Source: Phycisphaerales bacterium (GTDB lineage: Bacteria > Planctomycetota > Phycisphaerae > Sedimentisphaerales > Anaerobacaceae). From it: a DNA stretch of 54,834 bases. Position numbers and translations under genes: made by a program. The notes under the pieces are model-generated. The model saw nothing but the letters and a program-made list of their open reading frames with translations, had not been told where the DNA came from and ran no database searches. The first letter of the stretch is position 1. Every line of letters starts with the position of its first letter. Below, one piece after another: positions 40,263 to 48,738 of this stretch. The DNA is taken from contig PMZJ01000015.1 of assembly GCA_003170415.1 (NCBI GenBank), positions 1 to 54,834 on the forward strand, in the 5' to 3' direction.

Positions 40263-40537
40263 TAGACACGGACACATAAAAGTGCATAAGCGCACAAGGT
40301 GAATGTGCACAAGTTACTTGTGCTCCCGTGTTCTTCTGACTTGTGCTCTTTCGCGCTCAAAGTATCGTTTTTAACCTAAAATCCGTACTTTGGCATTGTA
40401 TCTGATACGGACGGTTACTTTTGGCGACTGGCAAAGTTGGAAAATTATTGCTGTGTTCGGTTTTTCTATATAAAATCAGTGGTAATGGTGGTGTATATTG
40501 TTGTGCCGGATATAGAACGTAATCTTGGAGAAATCAA
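40263..40537. other. Non-coding interval between kinase and AT-rich orphan
   Basis: After the CACAGAG repeat come low-complexity GTGCACAAG/GCGCACAAG and CTTGTGCTC units that partly pair with each other (about 40285-40350), then an AT-rich lead-in to the gene at 40538. No gene or clear promoter is visible. Confidence 0.5.
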
Positions 40538-41236
40538 ATGTTCGATGAAGAATTTTTAAATAAACTTCCCAGCAATCCTTATGAGGCAGCTCAGGTTATG
40601 TGCGACCGATTTATCGACGTGAACAATACTATTCCTTCAGTACAAGAGGCCGAAAATTATAAAATGTATATTGAAGCATTTGCGGCAATGGAAGCATTTA
40701 TAAATGTCACTGGATTGCCCTTTACTGTTCCCGAAATCAAGATTGAAGATTCCAAAGAAAATAATATTAAATTGATAATTAGTTTATTTTTTGCGGTAAA
40801 AGAGGGTAGCTCAGGTAAACTACGCGAATTAACACTAGATAAAGCTCGTGAGAAGTACACCACGTTATTCGGGACAACTTTCATATATCAATTCTCGGAT
40901 GGTGACCTTACAAGAATTCAACAGCTAATAAATGAACTACGTGACGCAATAACCAAAAGCGAATTGTTTGATGCAAAACATAAACAGCGAATACTTACGA
41001 AACTCGAAGGTTTACAATCAGAACTACATAAGAAAATGTCGTCTCTCGATAAATTCTGGGGTTTAATAGGTGATGCTGGTGTTGTCCTCGGCAAATTTGG
41101 CCAAGATGCTAAACCTCTTGTTGATAGAATAAGGGAAATTGCCCAAATCGTATGGCGTACTCAGGCCCGCGCAGAGGAATTGCCCAGCGGAACAACTTTG
41201 CCATTGCTGACCGATGGCAAGCAAGACGGTAATTAA
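40538..41236 (+). CDS. Hypothetical protein, AT-rich orphan
   Basis: A soluble 232-residue protein. The N-terminal half includes NPYEAAQVMCDRFID and a helical FAAMEAFINVTGLPF; the middle (residues 120-175) is a long helix-rich stretch (IQQLINELRDAITKSELFD, LTKLEGLQSELHKKMSSLD); the C-terminus carries FWGLIGDAGVVLGKFGQDAK and RIREIAQIVWRTQARAEELP, a pattern I have the impression of from widespread uncharacterised proteins, without a known function. Lower GC than its neighbours and the flanking CACAGAG (left) and CGCAGAG (right, past one gene) repeats suggest an acquired single-gene insertion. GGAG lies nine bases before the ATG. Confidence 0.65.
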   Translation: MFDEEFLNKLPSNPYEAAQVMCDRFIDVNNTIPSVQEAENYKMYIEAFAAMEAFINVTGLPFTVPEIKIEDSKENNIKLIISLFFAVKEGSSGKLRELTLDKAREKYTTLFGTTFIYQFSDGDLTRIQQLINELRDAITKSELFDAKHKQRILTKLEGLQSELHKKMSSLDKFWGLIGDAGVVLGKFGQDAKPLVDRIREIAQIVWRTQARAEELPSGTTLPLLTDGKQDGN

Positions 41237-41301
41237 GAATTGTGAAACTTTCTTCCCAGCGAACTAATTTTAATTCTGCTTTTTCGTGGCCAAATAAAAA
41301 A

Positions 41302-41736
41302 TCAGAGATTATATAGTTCGTCATCTTTTAGGATGGTGAAGCCGGCGGAGGAGATAACTTTTTGGGCCTGCTCAGACTGGGATTCCTCAATCTCAAGGCA
41401 GCAAACGCCTTTGAGGTTGGTCTGAAGGACGAAGCCATAAGCGTCTTTGACGTTTATGTTGTTTTGGGCAAGGGCGGAGGTGAGCAATTCGAAATTGCCG
41501 ATTTTGTCGGGGATTGAGATTGCGATGATATCCTTCAACGCGCAGGCGCAGCCGAGATTGGCAAGCGCGAGGTATGCCTGGCTGGGGTTATTGACGATGA
41601 GCTTGACGAGGCCATAGTCGCCCCTGTCCTGGATGGTAAAGGCCCGGATGTCGATATTATTATCAATCAGGCTTTTCGCCACGGCGCTGAGCCGGCCGGG
41701 CCTGTTTTCGAGGAAGATAGTCAGTTGCTTTGCCAT
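41302..41736 (-). CDS. Double ACT-domain protein (paired with ligase 1)
   Basis: A 144-residue protein made of two ACT domains: residues 1-68 (LTIFLENRPGRLSAVAKSLI, IDIRAFTIQDRGDYGLVKLI) and 70-142 (AISIPDKIGNFELLTSALAQ, INVKDAYGFV). ACT domains bind amino acids and regulate metabolic enzymes. It is a paralogue of the protein at 43156, and each lies directly beside a phenylacetate-CoA ligase gene, so it probably senses an aromatic amino acid and controls that ligase or operon. It is the last gene of the minus-strand aryl-CoA cluster; a palindromic CGCAGAG repeat separates it from ligase 1. Confidence 0.88.
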   Translation of the reverse strand: MAKQLTIFLENRPGRLSAVAKSLIDNNIDIRAFTIQDRGDYGLVKLIVNNPSQAYLALANLGCACALKDIIAISIPDKIGNFELLTSALAQNNINVKDAYGFVLQTNLKGVCCLEIEESQSEQAQKVISSAGFTILKDDELYNL

Positions 41737-41756
41737 AATTTACTCCTTACTTTTTC

Positions 41757-41832
41757 ACCGCGGAGCACGCTGAGACCGCGGAGAAAAAACTAAAAATAAT
41801 CTTTGCGTGCTCTGCGTTCTCTGCGGTAAATA
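41757..41832. repeat. CGCAGAG palindromic repeat, copy 3
   Basis: Two-armed element: TCACCGCGGAGCACGCTGAG with ACCGCGGAG, an AT-rich centre, then TTTGCGTGCTCTGCGTTCTC and TGCGGTAAAT. It fills the space between the ligase 1 stop and the ACT gene start inside an otherwise tight operon. Confidence 0.8.
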
Positions 41833-41843
41833 TTTTCATTCTC

Positions 41844-43154
41844 CTATTCTTTCGGTCGCAGGTCAATTACGCGTTTGGCTTTGCCTTCCGAGACGGGAAG
41901 GGAATTCGGCTCGTGCAGTTCGACAGAGGGATGCAGGATAATCGCTGAACGCAATTCTTCGGTGATGCGTCCCTTGAGGGCTTCGAGCTGCGACGGGTCG
42001 CCGAGGAACAATTTGGGGTAGATTTCGACTTTGACGGTAAGGTGGTCGAGGTCGCCGCGTTTTTCAACCTGGATAATGTAATTGGTGGCGACTTCCGGTA
42101 TTCGCATCACGACTTCTTCAATCTGCGAGGGGAACAGATTAATCCCGTTGATTATGAGCATATCATCGGTGCGTCCCATTATGCGGGACAGGCGTCGATG
42201 CGTCCTGCCGCAGGGACAGGGGTCGGTATGCAGATACGCGAGGTCGCGCGTGCGGTATCGCAGCATAGGGGTTGCCCGACGAATGAGATTAGTCAGGACG
42301 ACCTCGCCCGAATCGCCGTCTCTGACGGGTTCGCCTGTATCGGGGTCGATGATTTCGACGATATAGCCGTCTTCCCAGAGGTGCATATCGTTTTTATAGA
42401 CGCACTCGAAGGCGACGCCCGGCCCGTTAAGCTCGCTTAGGCCATAAGAATTATAAGCGTCGATATTCCAGAGCTGCTCGATTTTTTTGCGGACGTCTTC
42501 CGAATGGGGTTCCGCGCCTGTGAACGCTTTTTTGAGGGCAAGCTCCTCGCGTTTGATATCGAATTCTTCGAGCTTGGTATGAACGTGAAGAAGATAGCTT
42601 GGCGTAACGTGCACGACGGTTGTGCGGAAGTCCTTCATCGTTTTAATCTGGCGTTTGGTATTGCCCCCGCCGATGGGGATTACCGCCATACCGACGCGCT
42701 CCGCGCCGTAGTGCATTCCGAGGCCGCCGGTGAACATCCCGTAGGTCATCATATTCTGAAAGACGTCTGCGCTGGATGCGCCGGTGGCAAATATGGATCT
42801 TGCCATCAGGTCCGCCCAGTTGTTGATGTCCTCTTTTGAGTAGTAGATGACCGTGGGGATTCCCGTTGTGCCGCTTGAGGAATGAATTCGCACCACGTCT
42901 TTCATATCGACGGCGAGCAGTCCGCGAGGGAAGTTAAGCCGGAGGTCGTCTTTTGTAGTGAACGGAATTTTGCGCAGGTCGGCAAGCGAGCGGATATCGT
43001 CGGCTGAGGAAATTTTCGCCTGGCGAAGCTGCTTTTGGTAGAAAGGGGTCTTTAACGCCCACGAAAGAGTTTCGCGGAGGCGTTCGAGCTGTATCGTTTC
43101 CAGCCGAGACCTGTCGGCTGTCTCAATTTCCCTGTTCCAAAAAGGTACATCCAT
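41844..43154 (-). CDS. paaK: Phenylacetate-CoA ligase family protein, PaaK-type (ligase 1)
   Basis: An adenylate-forming enzyme that activates an aryl acid with ATP and CoA to aryl-CoA; 436 residues, standard for PaaK. Motifs: IHSSSGTTGIPTVIYYS (P-loop), GLGMHYGAERVGM, KKAFTGAEPHSEDVRKK, SYGLSELNGPGVAFEC, MLRYRTRDLAYL, CPCGRTHRRLSRIMGRTDDM and IINGINLFPSQIEEVV, ending EGKAKRVIDLR with the catalytic Lys. It shares all of these with ligase 2 (43599). One base separates it from the ACT gene at 43156. The acid activated (phenylacetate, indoleacetate, 4-hydroxyphenylacetate) cannot be read; the IOR genes suggest arylacetates. Confidence 0.93.
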   Translation of the reverse strand: MDVPFWNREIETADRSRLETIQLERLRETLSWALKTPFYQKQLRQAKISSADDIRSLADLRKIPFTTKDDLRLNFPRGLLAVDMKDVVRIHSSSGTTGIPTVIYYSKEDINNWADLMARSIFATGASSADVFQNMMTYGMFTGGLGMHYGAERVGMAVIPIGGGNTKRQIKTMKDFRTTVVHVTPSYLLHVHTKLEEFDIKREELALKKAFTGAEPHSEDVRKKIEQLWNIDAYNSYGLSELNGPGVAFECVYKNDMHLWEDGYIVEIIDPDTGEPVRDGDSGEVVLTNLIRRATPMLRYRTRDLAYLHTDPCPCGRTHRRLSRIMGRTDDMLIINGINLFPSQIEEVVMRIPEVATNYIIQVEKRGDLDHLTVKVEIYPKLFLGDPSQLEALKGRITEELRSAIILHPSVELHEPNSLPVSEGKAKRVIDLRPKE

Positions 43155-43155
43155 G

Positions 43156-43587
43156 TCAAAGGCCTTCGATTTCCCTGCGTGTAACGACTTTTACGCCCTT
43201 ATCCGCGAGGATTTTCGCGGCCCTGTCGGTATCTTCGAACCTGAAGACCAATAGCGCATTGTCGCTGAACTTTTCGACGAAGCCATACATATACTCGACG
43301 TTTACGTCGTTGTCGGCGAAGACCCTGAGAATTTCCGCGAGTCCGCCGGGCTTATCGCCGACTTCAATCGCGACAACATCGGTGAGATTCGCGACAAAAT
43401 TGTTTTTGCGAAGGGTCTGGATGGCGAGGTCCGATTTATCCACGACGATTCGCAGAACGCCGAAACTCTCGGTCTCGGCGATTGTCAAAGCGCGGATGTT
43501 TATGCCGGTTTTTCCCAGCAGCGAGCAAACGTCGTAGAGCCGGCCTTTTCTGTTTTCCAAAAACACCGATATCTGTGTTAGTTTCAT
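43156..43587 (-). CDS. Double ACT-domain protein (paired with ligase 2)
   Basis: A 143-residue tandem ACT protein, paralogous to 41302-41736: residues 1-68 (ISVFLENRKGRLYDVCSLLG, INIRALTIAETESFGVLRIV) and 70-140 (AIEVGDKPGGLAEILRVFAD, VNVEYMYGFVEKFSDNALLV). Lies 11 bases after ligase 2 and one base before ligase 1, so it is part of the same transcript. Ligand and target are inferred from context: probable feedback sensing of aromatic amino acids. Confidence 0.88.
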   Translation of the reverse strand: MKLTQISVFLENRKGRLYDVCSLLGKTGINIRALTIAETESFGVLRIVVDKSDLAIQTLRKNNFVANLTDVVAIEVGDKPGGLAEILRVFADNDVNVEYMYGFVEKFSDNALLVFRFEDTDRAAKILADKGVKVVTRREIEGL

Positions 43588-43598
43588 TGGCGTCCCCT

Positions 43599-44900
43599 TT
43601 ACATTATTCTCTTGTCAATAATTCGTTTGGCTTTGCCCTCGCTTCGCTGGATGGTCTTCGGCTCAACAAGCGTAACCTTGACGCCGATGGACAGGGCCGC
43701 CTCTATTTCCTTTTTGATTTTCTGCGAGAGTTCGTTGAGTTTCTTGACCTCGTCGGAGAAAATCTTTTCTTCGACTTCGACCAAGACCTCGACCTCGTCG
43801 AGCTGGTGGGCTTTGCGGTCAACGATAATCTGGTAATGCGGCTGAGTGCCTTTGATGCCCAGCAGGACGTGCTCAATCTGCGACGGGAAGACGTTTATGC
43901 CGCGAACGATAATCATATCGTCGGTTCTGCCCTTGATTTTGCTGATTCGCGGGCTTGTCCTGCCGCATTTGCATTTGTCAAAAGCGATGCTGACGATGTC
44001 CCTCGTGCGGTACCTGATGAGCGGTACTGCCTGTTTTGTGAGCGTGGTGATGACAAGCTCGCCGGCCTCTCCGGCTTCGACTTCCTGGTCCGTCTTGGGG
44101 TCTATTATCTCGGGGTAAAACACGTCGCTGTATATGTGCAGCCCGTCTTTATGGGTACATTCCTGCGCGACGCCCGGCCCGATGATTTCCGAAAGCCCGT
44201 AAACATCGGTCGCGGACATATTCCAGACCTGCTCGATTTCCTTCCGCATCGACTCGCTCCAGGGTTCCGCGCCGAATATGCCGATTTTCCAGTTGCCTTT
44301 GGCGGGGTCGATTCCCATCGCTTTGGCCTCTTCAGCCATATAAAGCACGTAGCTTGGCGTGCAGGCGATGACTTTCGGCTTGAAATCCTGCATAATTTTG
44401 AGCTGGCGAGCAGTTTGTCCCGCCGAAGTTGGTATTATTCTCATACCCAGTTCGAGGGCGCCGTAGTGAAAGCCCAGTCCGCCGGTGAACAGGCCGTAAC
44501 CATAAGCGATTTGGATTGTGTCGCCGGGTTCGCCGCCTGCGCAGCAAATTGATCTTGCCATAACCTCCGACCACAGCGAAACGTCGTACCTGGTATAGCC
44601 GACGAGAGTGGGGTTGCCTGTTGTGCCGCTTGAGATGTGTATTTCGACGACGTCTTTACCCTTGTTGGAGAAAAGCCCGTAAGGATAATTGTCCCTCATA
44701 TCAATCTTGGTGGTGAAAGGCAGGCGTTTGATGTCGTCAATGCTCCTGATGCCGTCCGGTTTTACGCCCGCGTCGTCGATTTTCTTTTTATATACGGGAC
44801 AGTTGTTGTATATGTAAGGTATGAGTTTTTTGAGGTAATCCGATTGCAGCTTCTTGAGTTCCGCCGGCTGCATACACTCGATTTCTTTTTTCCAAATCAT
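43599..44900 (-). CDS. paaK: Phenylacetate-CoA ligase family protein, PaaK-type (ligase 2)
   Basis: A second aryl-CoA ligase, 433 residues. It shows IHISSGTTGNPTLVGYTRYD, GLGFHYGALELGM, GIFGAEPWSESMRKE, YGLSEIIGPGVAQEC, LIRYRTRDIVSI, KCKCGRTSPRISKIKGRTDD and IVRGINVFPSQIEHVL, and ends EGKAKRIIDKR. It overlaps iorB by four bases, the arrangement seen in many bacteria and archaea where PaaK-like ligases and IOR act on the same arylacetyl-CoA pool. The two ligases in this cluster probably differ in substrate. Confidence 0.93.
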   Translation of the reverse strand: MIWKKEIECMQPAELKKLQSDYLKKLIPYIYNNCPVYKKKIDDAGVKPDGIRSIDDIKRLPFTTKIDMRDNYPYGLFSNKGKDVVEIHISSGTTGNPTLVGYTRYDVSLWSEVMARSICCAGGEPGDTIQIAYGYGLFTGGLGFHYGALELGMRIIPTSAGQTARQLKIMQDFKPKVIACTPSYVLYMAEEAKAMGIDPAKGNWKIGIFGAEPWSESMRKEIEQVWNMSATDVYGLSEIIGPGVAQECTHKDGLHIYSDVFYPEIIDPKTDQEVEAGEAGELVITTLTKQAVPLIRYRTRDIVSIAFDKCKCGRTSPRISKIKGRTDDMIIVRGINVFPSQIEHVLLGIKGTQPHYQIIVDRKAHQLDEVEVLVEVEEKIFSDEVKKLNELSQKIKKEIEAALSIGVKVTLVEPKTIQRSEGKAKRIIDKRIM

Positions 44901-45382
44901 AATTGGCCCATTTCCCTTCCTTTAAGAAATACCCCCTTGTTTTCTTCAACGTATTTCTTTTTAAAAACCGCTTCTATCGCTTTTTGCCAGCAGTCCGGTT
45001 TAATCGGCAGATAAGCCGAAAGCACGCCGACCAGGAATGTGTTTAAGTGACGCGGATTTTCGATTGCCGCCTTGGCTTTTTCGAGATATTCCATCAGGTC
45101 TTTGCCATCGGCCTTGAGAAACGACTTTAGCCGGTCGTGTTCTTCCGGGTGAAAGCATAACAAAATGTCCGCGCCGCCCTGCTGAACGAGCGGCGAAAAA
45201 ATCTTTTTACCGAATCGAATGTGCGATTCGACTGAGCCGCCTCGCTGGGCCATTCCGTGCACCTCGGATTTTTTGACGTGGTAGCCCGCGTACATTGCCG
45301 CCCAGCCGCAGATTTCCGCGGCCTTCAAAATCCCCTGTCCTCCCGTTCCGCCAAAGGTTATGTTGTAGGTCTTGTCTGCCAT
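44897..45382 (-). CDS. iorB: Indolepyruvate:ferredoxin oxidoreductase subunit beta (IorB)
   Basis: The gamma-type domain subunit of the arylpyruvate oxidoreductase, 161 residues, which interconverts arylpyruvate plus CoA and arylacetyl-CoA, CO2 and reduced ferredoxin. FGGTGGQGILKAAEI opens the protein, followed by KKSEVHGMAQRGGSVESHIR and a HLNTFLVGVLSAYL segment, all typical. It is encoded 15 bases after iorA and overlaps ligase 2 by four bases. Confidence 0.93.
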   Translation of the reverse strand: MADKTYNITFGGTGGQGILKAAEICGWAAMYAGYHVKKSEVHGMAQRGGSVESHIRFGKKIFSPLVQQGGADILLCFHPEEHDRLKSFLKADGKDLMEYLEKAKAAIENPRHLNTFLVGVLSAYLPIKPDCWQKAIEAVFKKKYVEENKGVFLKGREMGQL

Positions 45383-45397
45383 TGTTATCTCACAGCG

Positions 45398-46945
45398 TTA
45401 TTGCCTGAGCAGTTTACACGGATGTCTTGAGATTATAACCGATAACGCGTCTTCGTTAATGCGTTTTTCGACAAGGGCATCAAATTCGGCCCTGTTCTTC
45501 GGGTCGATGACATCAACGTTGTCCGCACCGCAGGCCCTGCAAAGGTCTTCGAGGATGAGTTTCTTCGTCGGCTCATTTCGTATTGTTAATCCCGTGGCTG
45601 GGTGCTGCTGCCCGCCGGTCATAGCGGTGGTGGAATTATCGAGGATGAATATGACGCCTTTGGCCTTGTTGTAGGCCGCGTTGATAAGGCCCGTTATGCC
45701 AGAATGCACAAATGTCGAATCGCCCACGACGCCGACTATTTTCTTATCGGGTGCGCCTTTTCTCCAGCCCTCATTGAAAGTTACTCCCGCCCCCATGCAC
45801 AGGCACGAGTGAAGCGCGGAAGTGGGTGGCAGGCAGGCAAGTGTGTAACAGCCGATGTCGCCTGCGACGTAGAAATCGAGCTTTTTAAGCGTCGCGAAAG
45901 TCGCCCAATGGGGACAATCGGGGCACAGACGTGGTTTTCGTGTTACGGCTTTAATTTCGTGCTTAACTTCACCTTTAACGACCGCAGGCATTAATTCGGG
46001 GAGTAGCTCGCCTATCCTAAAGGAAGGGTCTTTGGCGTGGCATTTCAGCCCCAGCGATTTGATGTGCTCTTCGAGGAACGGGTCAAGCTCCTCGACCACG
46101 TAAAGCTTTTTGACGGTTTTGGCGAAGGCGCGAATTTTGTCGTCGCAGAAAGGATACGTCATACCCAGTTTAAGATAAGAAGCGTCCGGGTAGGTTTCCT
46201 TGAGGTATTGGTAGGAAACGCCGGATGTGATGAATCCGATTTTTTTATCGCCCGGCTCGATACGGTTGAATTTTGTCTTTTCGGAAAGGGCCTTGAGTTT
46301 GTTGAGGCGTTGTTCGACAAAGATGTGTCTGCCATACGCGTTCCCGGGAACCATCACGTATTTCGCTATATTTCTTTCGAAGGGCGGCTGTTGGGGCACG
46401 ACCCTGTCGCCAAGCGTTACGTCTTCTTTTGTATGTGCGACACGCGTAGTCATTCGCAAAATGACGGGCGTATCGAATTTCTCGCTTATCTCAAAGGCCT
46501 GTTTGACATATTCTTTCGCCTCTCTTGGGCTTGCCGGCTCGAGCATAGGCAATTTGGCGTAGATGCTCACCCACCTGGTATCCTGTTCATTTTGCGATGA
46601 GTGCATACCCGGGTCATCACAGACGACAACCACGAAGCCCGCGAGTATCCCCGTGTAGGAAGACGTCATCAGCGGGTCCATCGCGACGTTTAAGCCGACG
46701 TGTTTGCAGGCAAACAAGCTGCGGACGCCGCTTATGGCTGCACCAAGCGCAACCTCATAAGCCACCTTTTCATTGACCGACCACTGAACATCAAGTTCAG
46801 GGAAGGTGGCTAAGGTTTCAAGTATCTCGGTTGAGGGGGTTCCGGGATATGCACAGGCGACCTTTAATCCGGCCTCGTATGCCCCAAAAGCAAGGGCCTC
46901 ATCGCCCGAAAGCAGCGCCTTTTTGGACATCTCATTTGTGCTCAT
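45398..46945 (-). CDS. iorA: Indolepyruvate:ferredoxin oxidoreductase subunit alpha (IorA), lacking ferredoxin domain
   Basis: The thiamine-diphosphate catalytic subunit for 2-oxo aryl acids. The N-terminal pyrimidine-binding part has ALAFGAYEAGLKVACAYPGT and VNEKVAYEVALGAAISG; the CoA/transferase-like middle includes MTSSYTGILAGFVVVVCDDP; the C-terminal ThDP part has RLCPDCPHWATFATLKK, GDIGCYTLACLPPTSALHSC, VVGDSTFVHSGITGL and LDNSTTAMTGGQQHP. The chain ends at residue 515, right after VIISRHPCKLL. Typical IorA proteins run about 60-100 residues further with a two-[4Fe-4S] ferredoxin domain, which is absent, and no ferredoxin frame follows before iorB. Electrons must therefore leave by another route. 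No Shine-Dalgarno was seen before the ATG. Confidence 0.92.
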   Translation of the reverse strand: MSTNEMSKKALLSGDEALAFGAYEAGLKVACAYPGTPSTEILETLATFPELDVQWSVNEKVAYEVALGAAISGVRSLFACKHVGLNVAMDPLMTSSYTGILAGFVVVVCDDPGMHSSQNEQDTRWVSIYAKLPMLEPASPREAKEYVKQAFEISEKFDTPVILRMTTRVAHTKEDVTLGDRVVPQQPPFERNIAKYVMVPGNAYGRHIFVEQRLNKLKALSEKTKFNRIEPGDKKIGFITSGVSYQYLKETYPDASYLKLGMTYPFCDDKIRAFAKTVKKLYVVEELDPFLEEHIKSLGLKCHAKDPSFRIGELLPELMPAVVKGEVKHEIKAVTRKPRLCPDCPHWATFATLKKLDFYVAGDIGCYTLACLPPTSALHSCLCMGAGVTFNEGWRKGAPDKKIVGVVGDSTFVHSGITGLINAAYNKAKGVIFILDNSTTAMTGGQQHPATGLTIRNEPTKKLILEDLCRACGADNVDVIDPKNRAEFDALVEKRINEDALSVIISRHPCKLLRQ

Positions 46946-46989
46946 ATAACAATATATAATAGGGAGTTAGGTGTCCCGGTTCAATAAAA

Positions 46990-47016
46990 AAAGCCCGGCT
47001 TCAGACCGGGCTTTTC
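46990..47016 (-). terminator. Intrinsic terminator after the porin gene
   Basis: A 10-base-pair stem (AAAAGCCCGG with CCGGGCTTTT) and a 7-base loop, followed by T residues on the minus strand, 20 bases after the porin stop. The A/T-symmetric flanks would let it work in both directions. It separates the porin from iorA. Confidence 0.85.
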
Positions 47017-47036
47017 ATTAAGTCAAACAAGCTTCT

Positions 47037-48509
47037 TTAGAATGTGTATTCAACGGTAAAATGGAAATACAAGGCGTCATCATTGTTGGCCTTTGCATAA
47101 TAGTTTCCGGGCATAAAATATTCGCCGACCAGGTTACCCTTGAGTTGTTTCGAGAAATTATATCTCGCCCAGCAGGTTAACAGGTGCCCGCGGAAATTGC
47201 CATCATCGGTGAAGTGAGGGTTGCCTTTATAGGTGTTTTGGTCAGCCCAGAGCAGATTCCAGTCAGTAAGAATTTCCCACTGACTATTCGGTTTGAACTT
47301 ATGCCCAAAGTCGAGACGGTGCAGGTTCGATACCAGGTTATCTTCCAGTTGTGTTATGTATGGCTGGTACATCTCGCTCCACTGAGGCCACTGACCCCAT
47401 AACGGGTTAAACGATTCAACACGTTTTGTGTTCGGGTTATCGCCTGACAGATACTCGTAGGTAACATGCAGTTTGTTATCGATGTCGTCTTTGAAGCTAT
47501 ATTCGAGAGTGGACTTTTCGCCAAAAGCCAAAAGGTCTTCGGTGTGGTTATAGGCAGTAACTAAGGTAGACGGCGAGGCGGATTTGCCTGTCTGTACGGC
47601 GCCTTCGACGCGGTAACCCCAGTTATCGTTAATGGAACCCGAAACTGCGCCGCCAAACGTGTATATCTCGGCCTTTTTACTGTATTGTTGCAGCTTGGCG
47701 GTTGATGTGATGAAATTGCGGGCAATATCGTCGATAGGGTTATTGTCCTTAAACATGAAATAACCTTCAAACTGAGTGGGTGTGCTCTTGTCGGTTAAGT
47801 AAACAATCGCGCCTTGCTCTTCTTCCTGCGTTACAATTTTGTCTCTATCGTTGATGGGTTTAAGCCACCAGTCGGACTTGGGCATGTTGCTGACGTAAAT
47901 CGTATCGAGCTTGGTCTTTTCACCCAAATCAAAAGTGAATCGGGCAGCATCAAAGTAGAATGTCCTGGACCCGTCAACGGGCGTTCCGTCAAAGACAAGC
48001 CAGCCCTGGCCGAGATTCATAATATCCTGACGACCAATAGTGGCGGTTACCGGCATATCGAGGAATTTTTTCATAGACACGTTAAAATTATCCATAATTA
48101 TTTCGTCGAAGTCCGTCGCCTGGGCAGCGCTTTCCGGCTTATCATACGTTCGGAATTCCCAGGTGAACCTTGTATTAATAGAGGTGTTTTCATCGGCCTT
48201 AAGACTCATCCACCAGCGGGCGCGGTATCTTTCGAAATGCCAATCGGCTGCGTTATTACCCTTGGCGTCTGTGAGATCATTGTTCAATGCCGTCCAGTTT
48301 TCGCCATAGTGTTCCCTGAATCGGACATCCGCTCCCATTGTCAGCCACGGCGCCGGATTGTGGAACGAATCGTTCAGGTCCGGTGACGCCTGGACGCTTG
48401 CTGGCGACGTACTGGCTGGGGTCTCGGCTGCCTGTACCTGCGCAGCAACAAGCAGACCGGCCAGTAAGAACACAAAAACCAAAACTATAATTGTTCTGTT
48501 CTGTGCCAT
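47037..48509 (-). CDS. Outer-membrane beta-barrel porin, alginate-export (AlgE-like) family
   Basis: A 490-residue protein with a signal peptide (IIVLVFVFLLAGLLVAAQVQA) and a mature part rich in Gly, aromatic and alternating-polarity strands, beginning PWLTMGADVRFREHYGENWT. FERYRARWWMSLKADENTSI and ATIGRQDIMNLGQGWLVFDG are the patterns I associate with alginate-export type 16- to 18-stranded barrels. It ends FHFTVEYTF, with the C-terminal Phe needed for barrel insertion. AAGGAG precedes the ATG at optimal spacing. Placed between the amidohydrolase and the IOR operon and closed by its own terminator, it may import or export the aryl acids handled by the cluster; this is an inference. Confidence 0.82.
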   Translation of the reverse strand: MAQNRTIIVLVFVFLLAGLLVAAQVQAAETPASTSPASVQASPDLNDSFHNPAPWLTMGADVRFREHYGENWTALNNDLTDAKGNNAADWHFERYRARWWMSLKADENTSINTRFTWEFRTYDKPESAAQATDFDEIIMDNFNVSMKKFLDMPVTATIGRQDIMNLGQGWLVFDGTPVDGSRTFYFDAARFTFDLGEKTKLDTIYVSNMPKSDWWLKPINDRDKIVTQEEEQGAIVYLTDKSTPTQFEGYFMFKDNNPIDDIARNFITSTAKLQQYSKKAEIYTFGGAVSGSINDNWGYRVEGAVQTGKSASPSTLVTAYNHTEDLLAFGEKSTLEYSFKDDIDNKLHVTYEYLSGDNPNTKRVESFNPLWGQWPQWSEMYQPYITQLEDNLVSNLHRLDFGHKFKPNSQWEILTDWNLLWADQNTYKGNPHFTDDGNFRGHLLTCWARYNFSKQLKGNLVGEYFMPGNYYAKANNDDALYFHFTVEYTF

Positions 48510-48738
48510 TTCCTACTCCTTAATTTAGCGGTTAATGTTTTCCCTGCCTGAACATAAACGACGGCCGTTACAATACGGAACGTACCGAAAATCCGCCCCC
48601 TGAAAATTTCGGTGCTCGTCCCATATTCCCTTATGTATCGGTGTTAGTATGCCCAAGACACCACAAAAAGCAAGACCTTTTTTTGCCCTTTAATTCATAA
48701 TTTATGTCAGGTCCGCAAGGTCCCGTAAAAACACGAAA

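Noticed and set aside
45398..46945. IorA truncated by frameshift
   Set aside because: There is no ferredoxin-like CxxCxxC sequence in any frame between its stop and iorB, so domain absence is more likely than a frameshift.
48600..48720. Porin promoter with TTGCTT and ATACTA on the minus strand
   Set aside because: Both boxes deviate too far from consensus to list as a feature.
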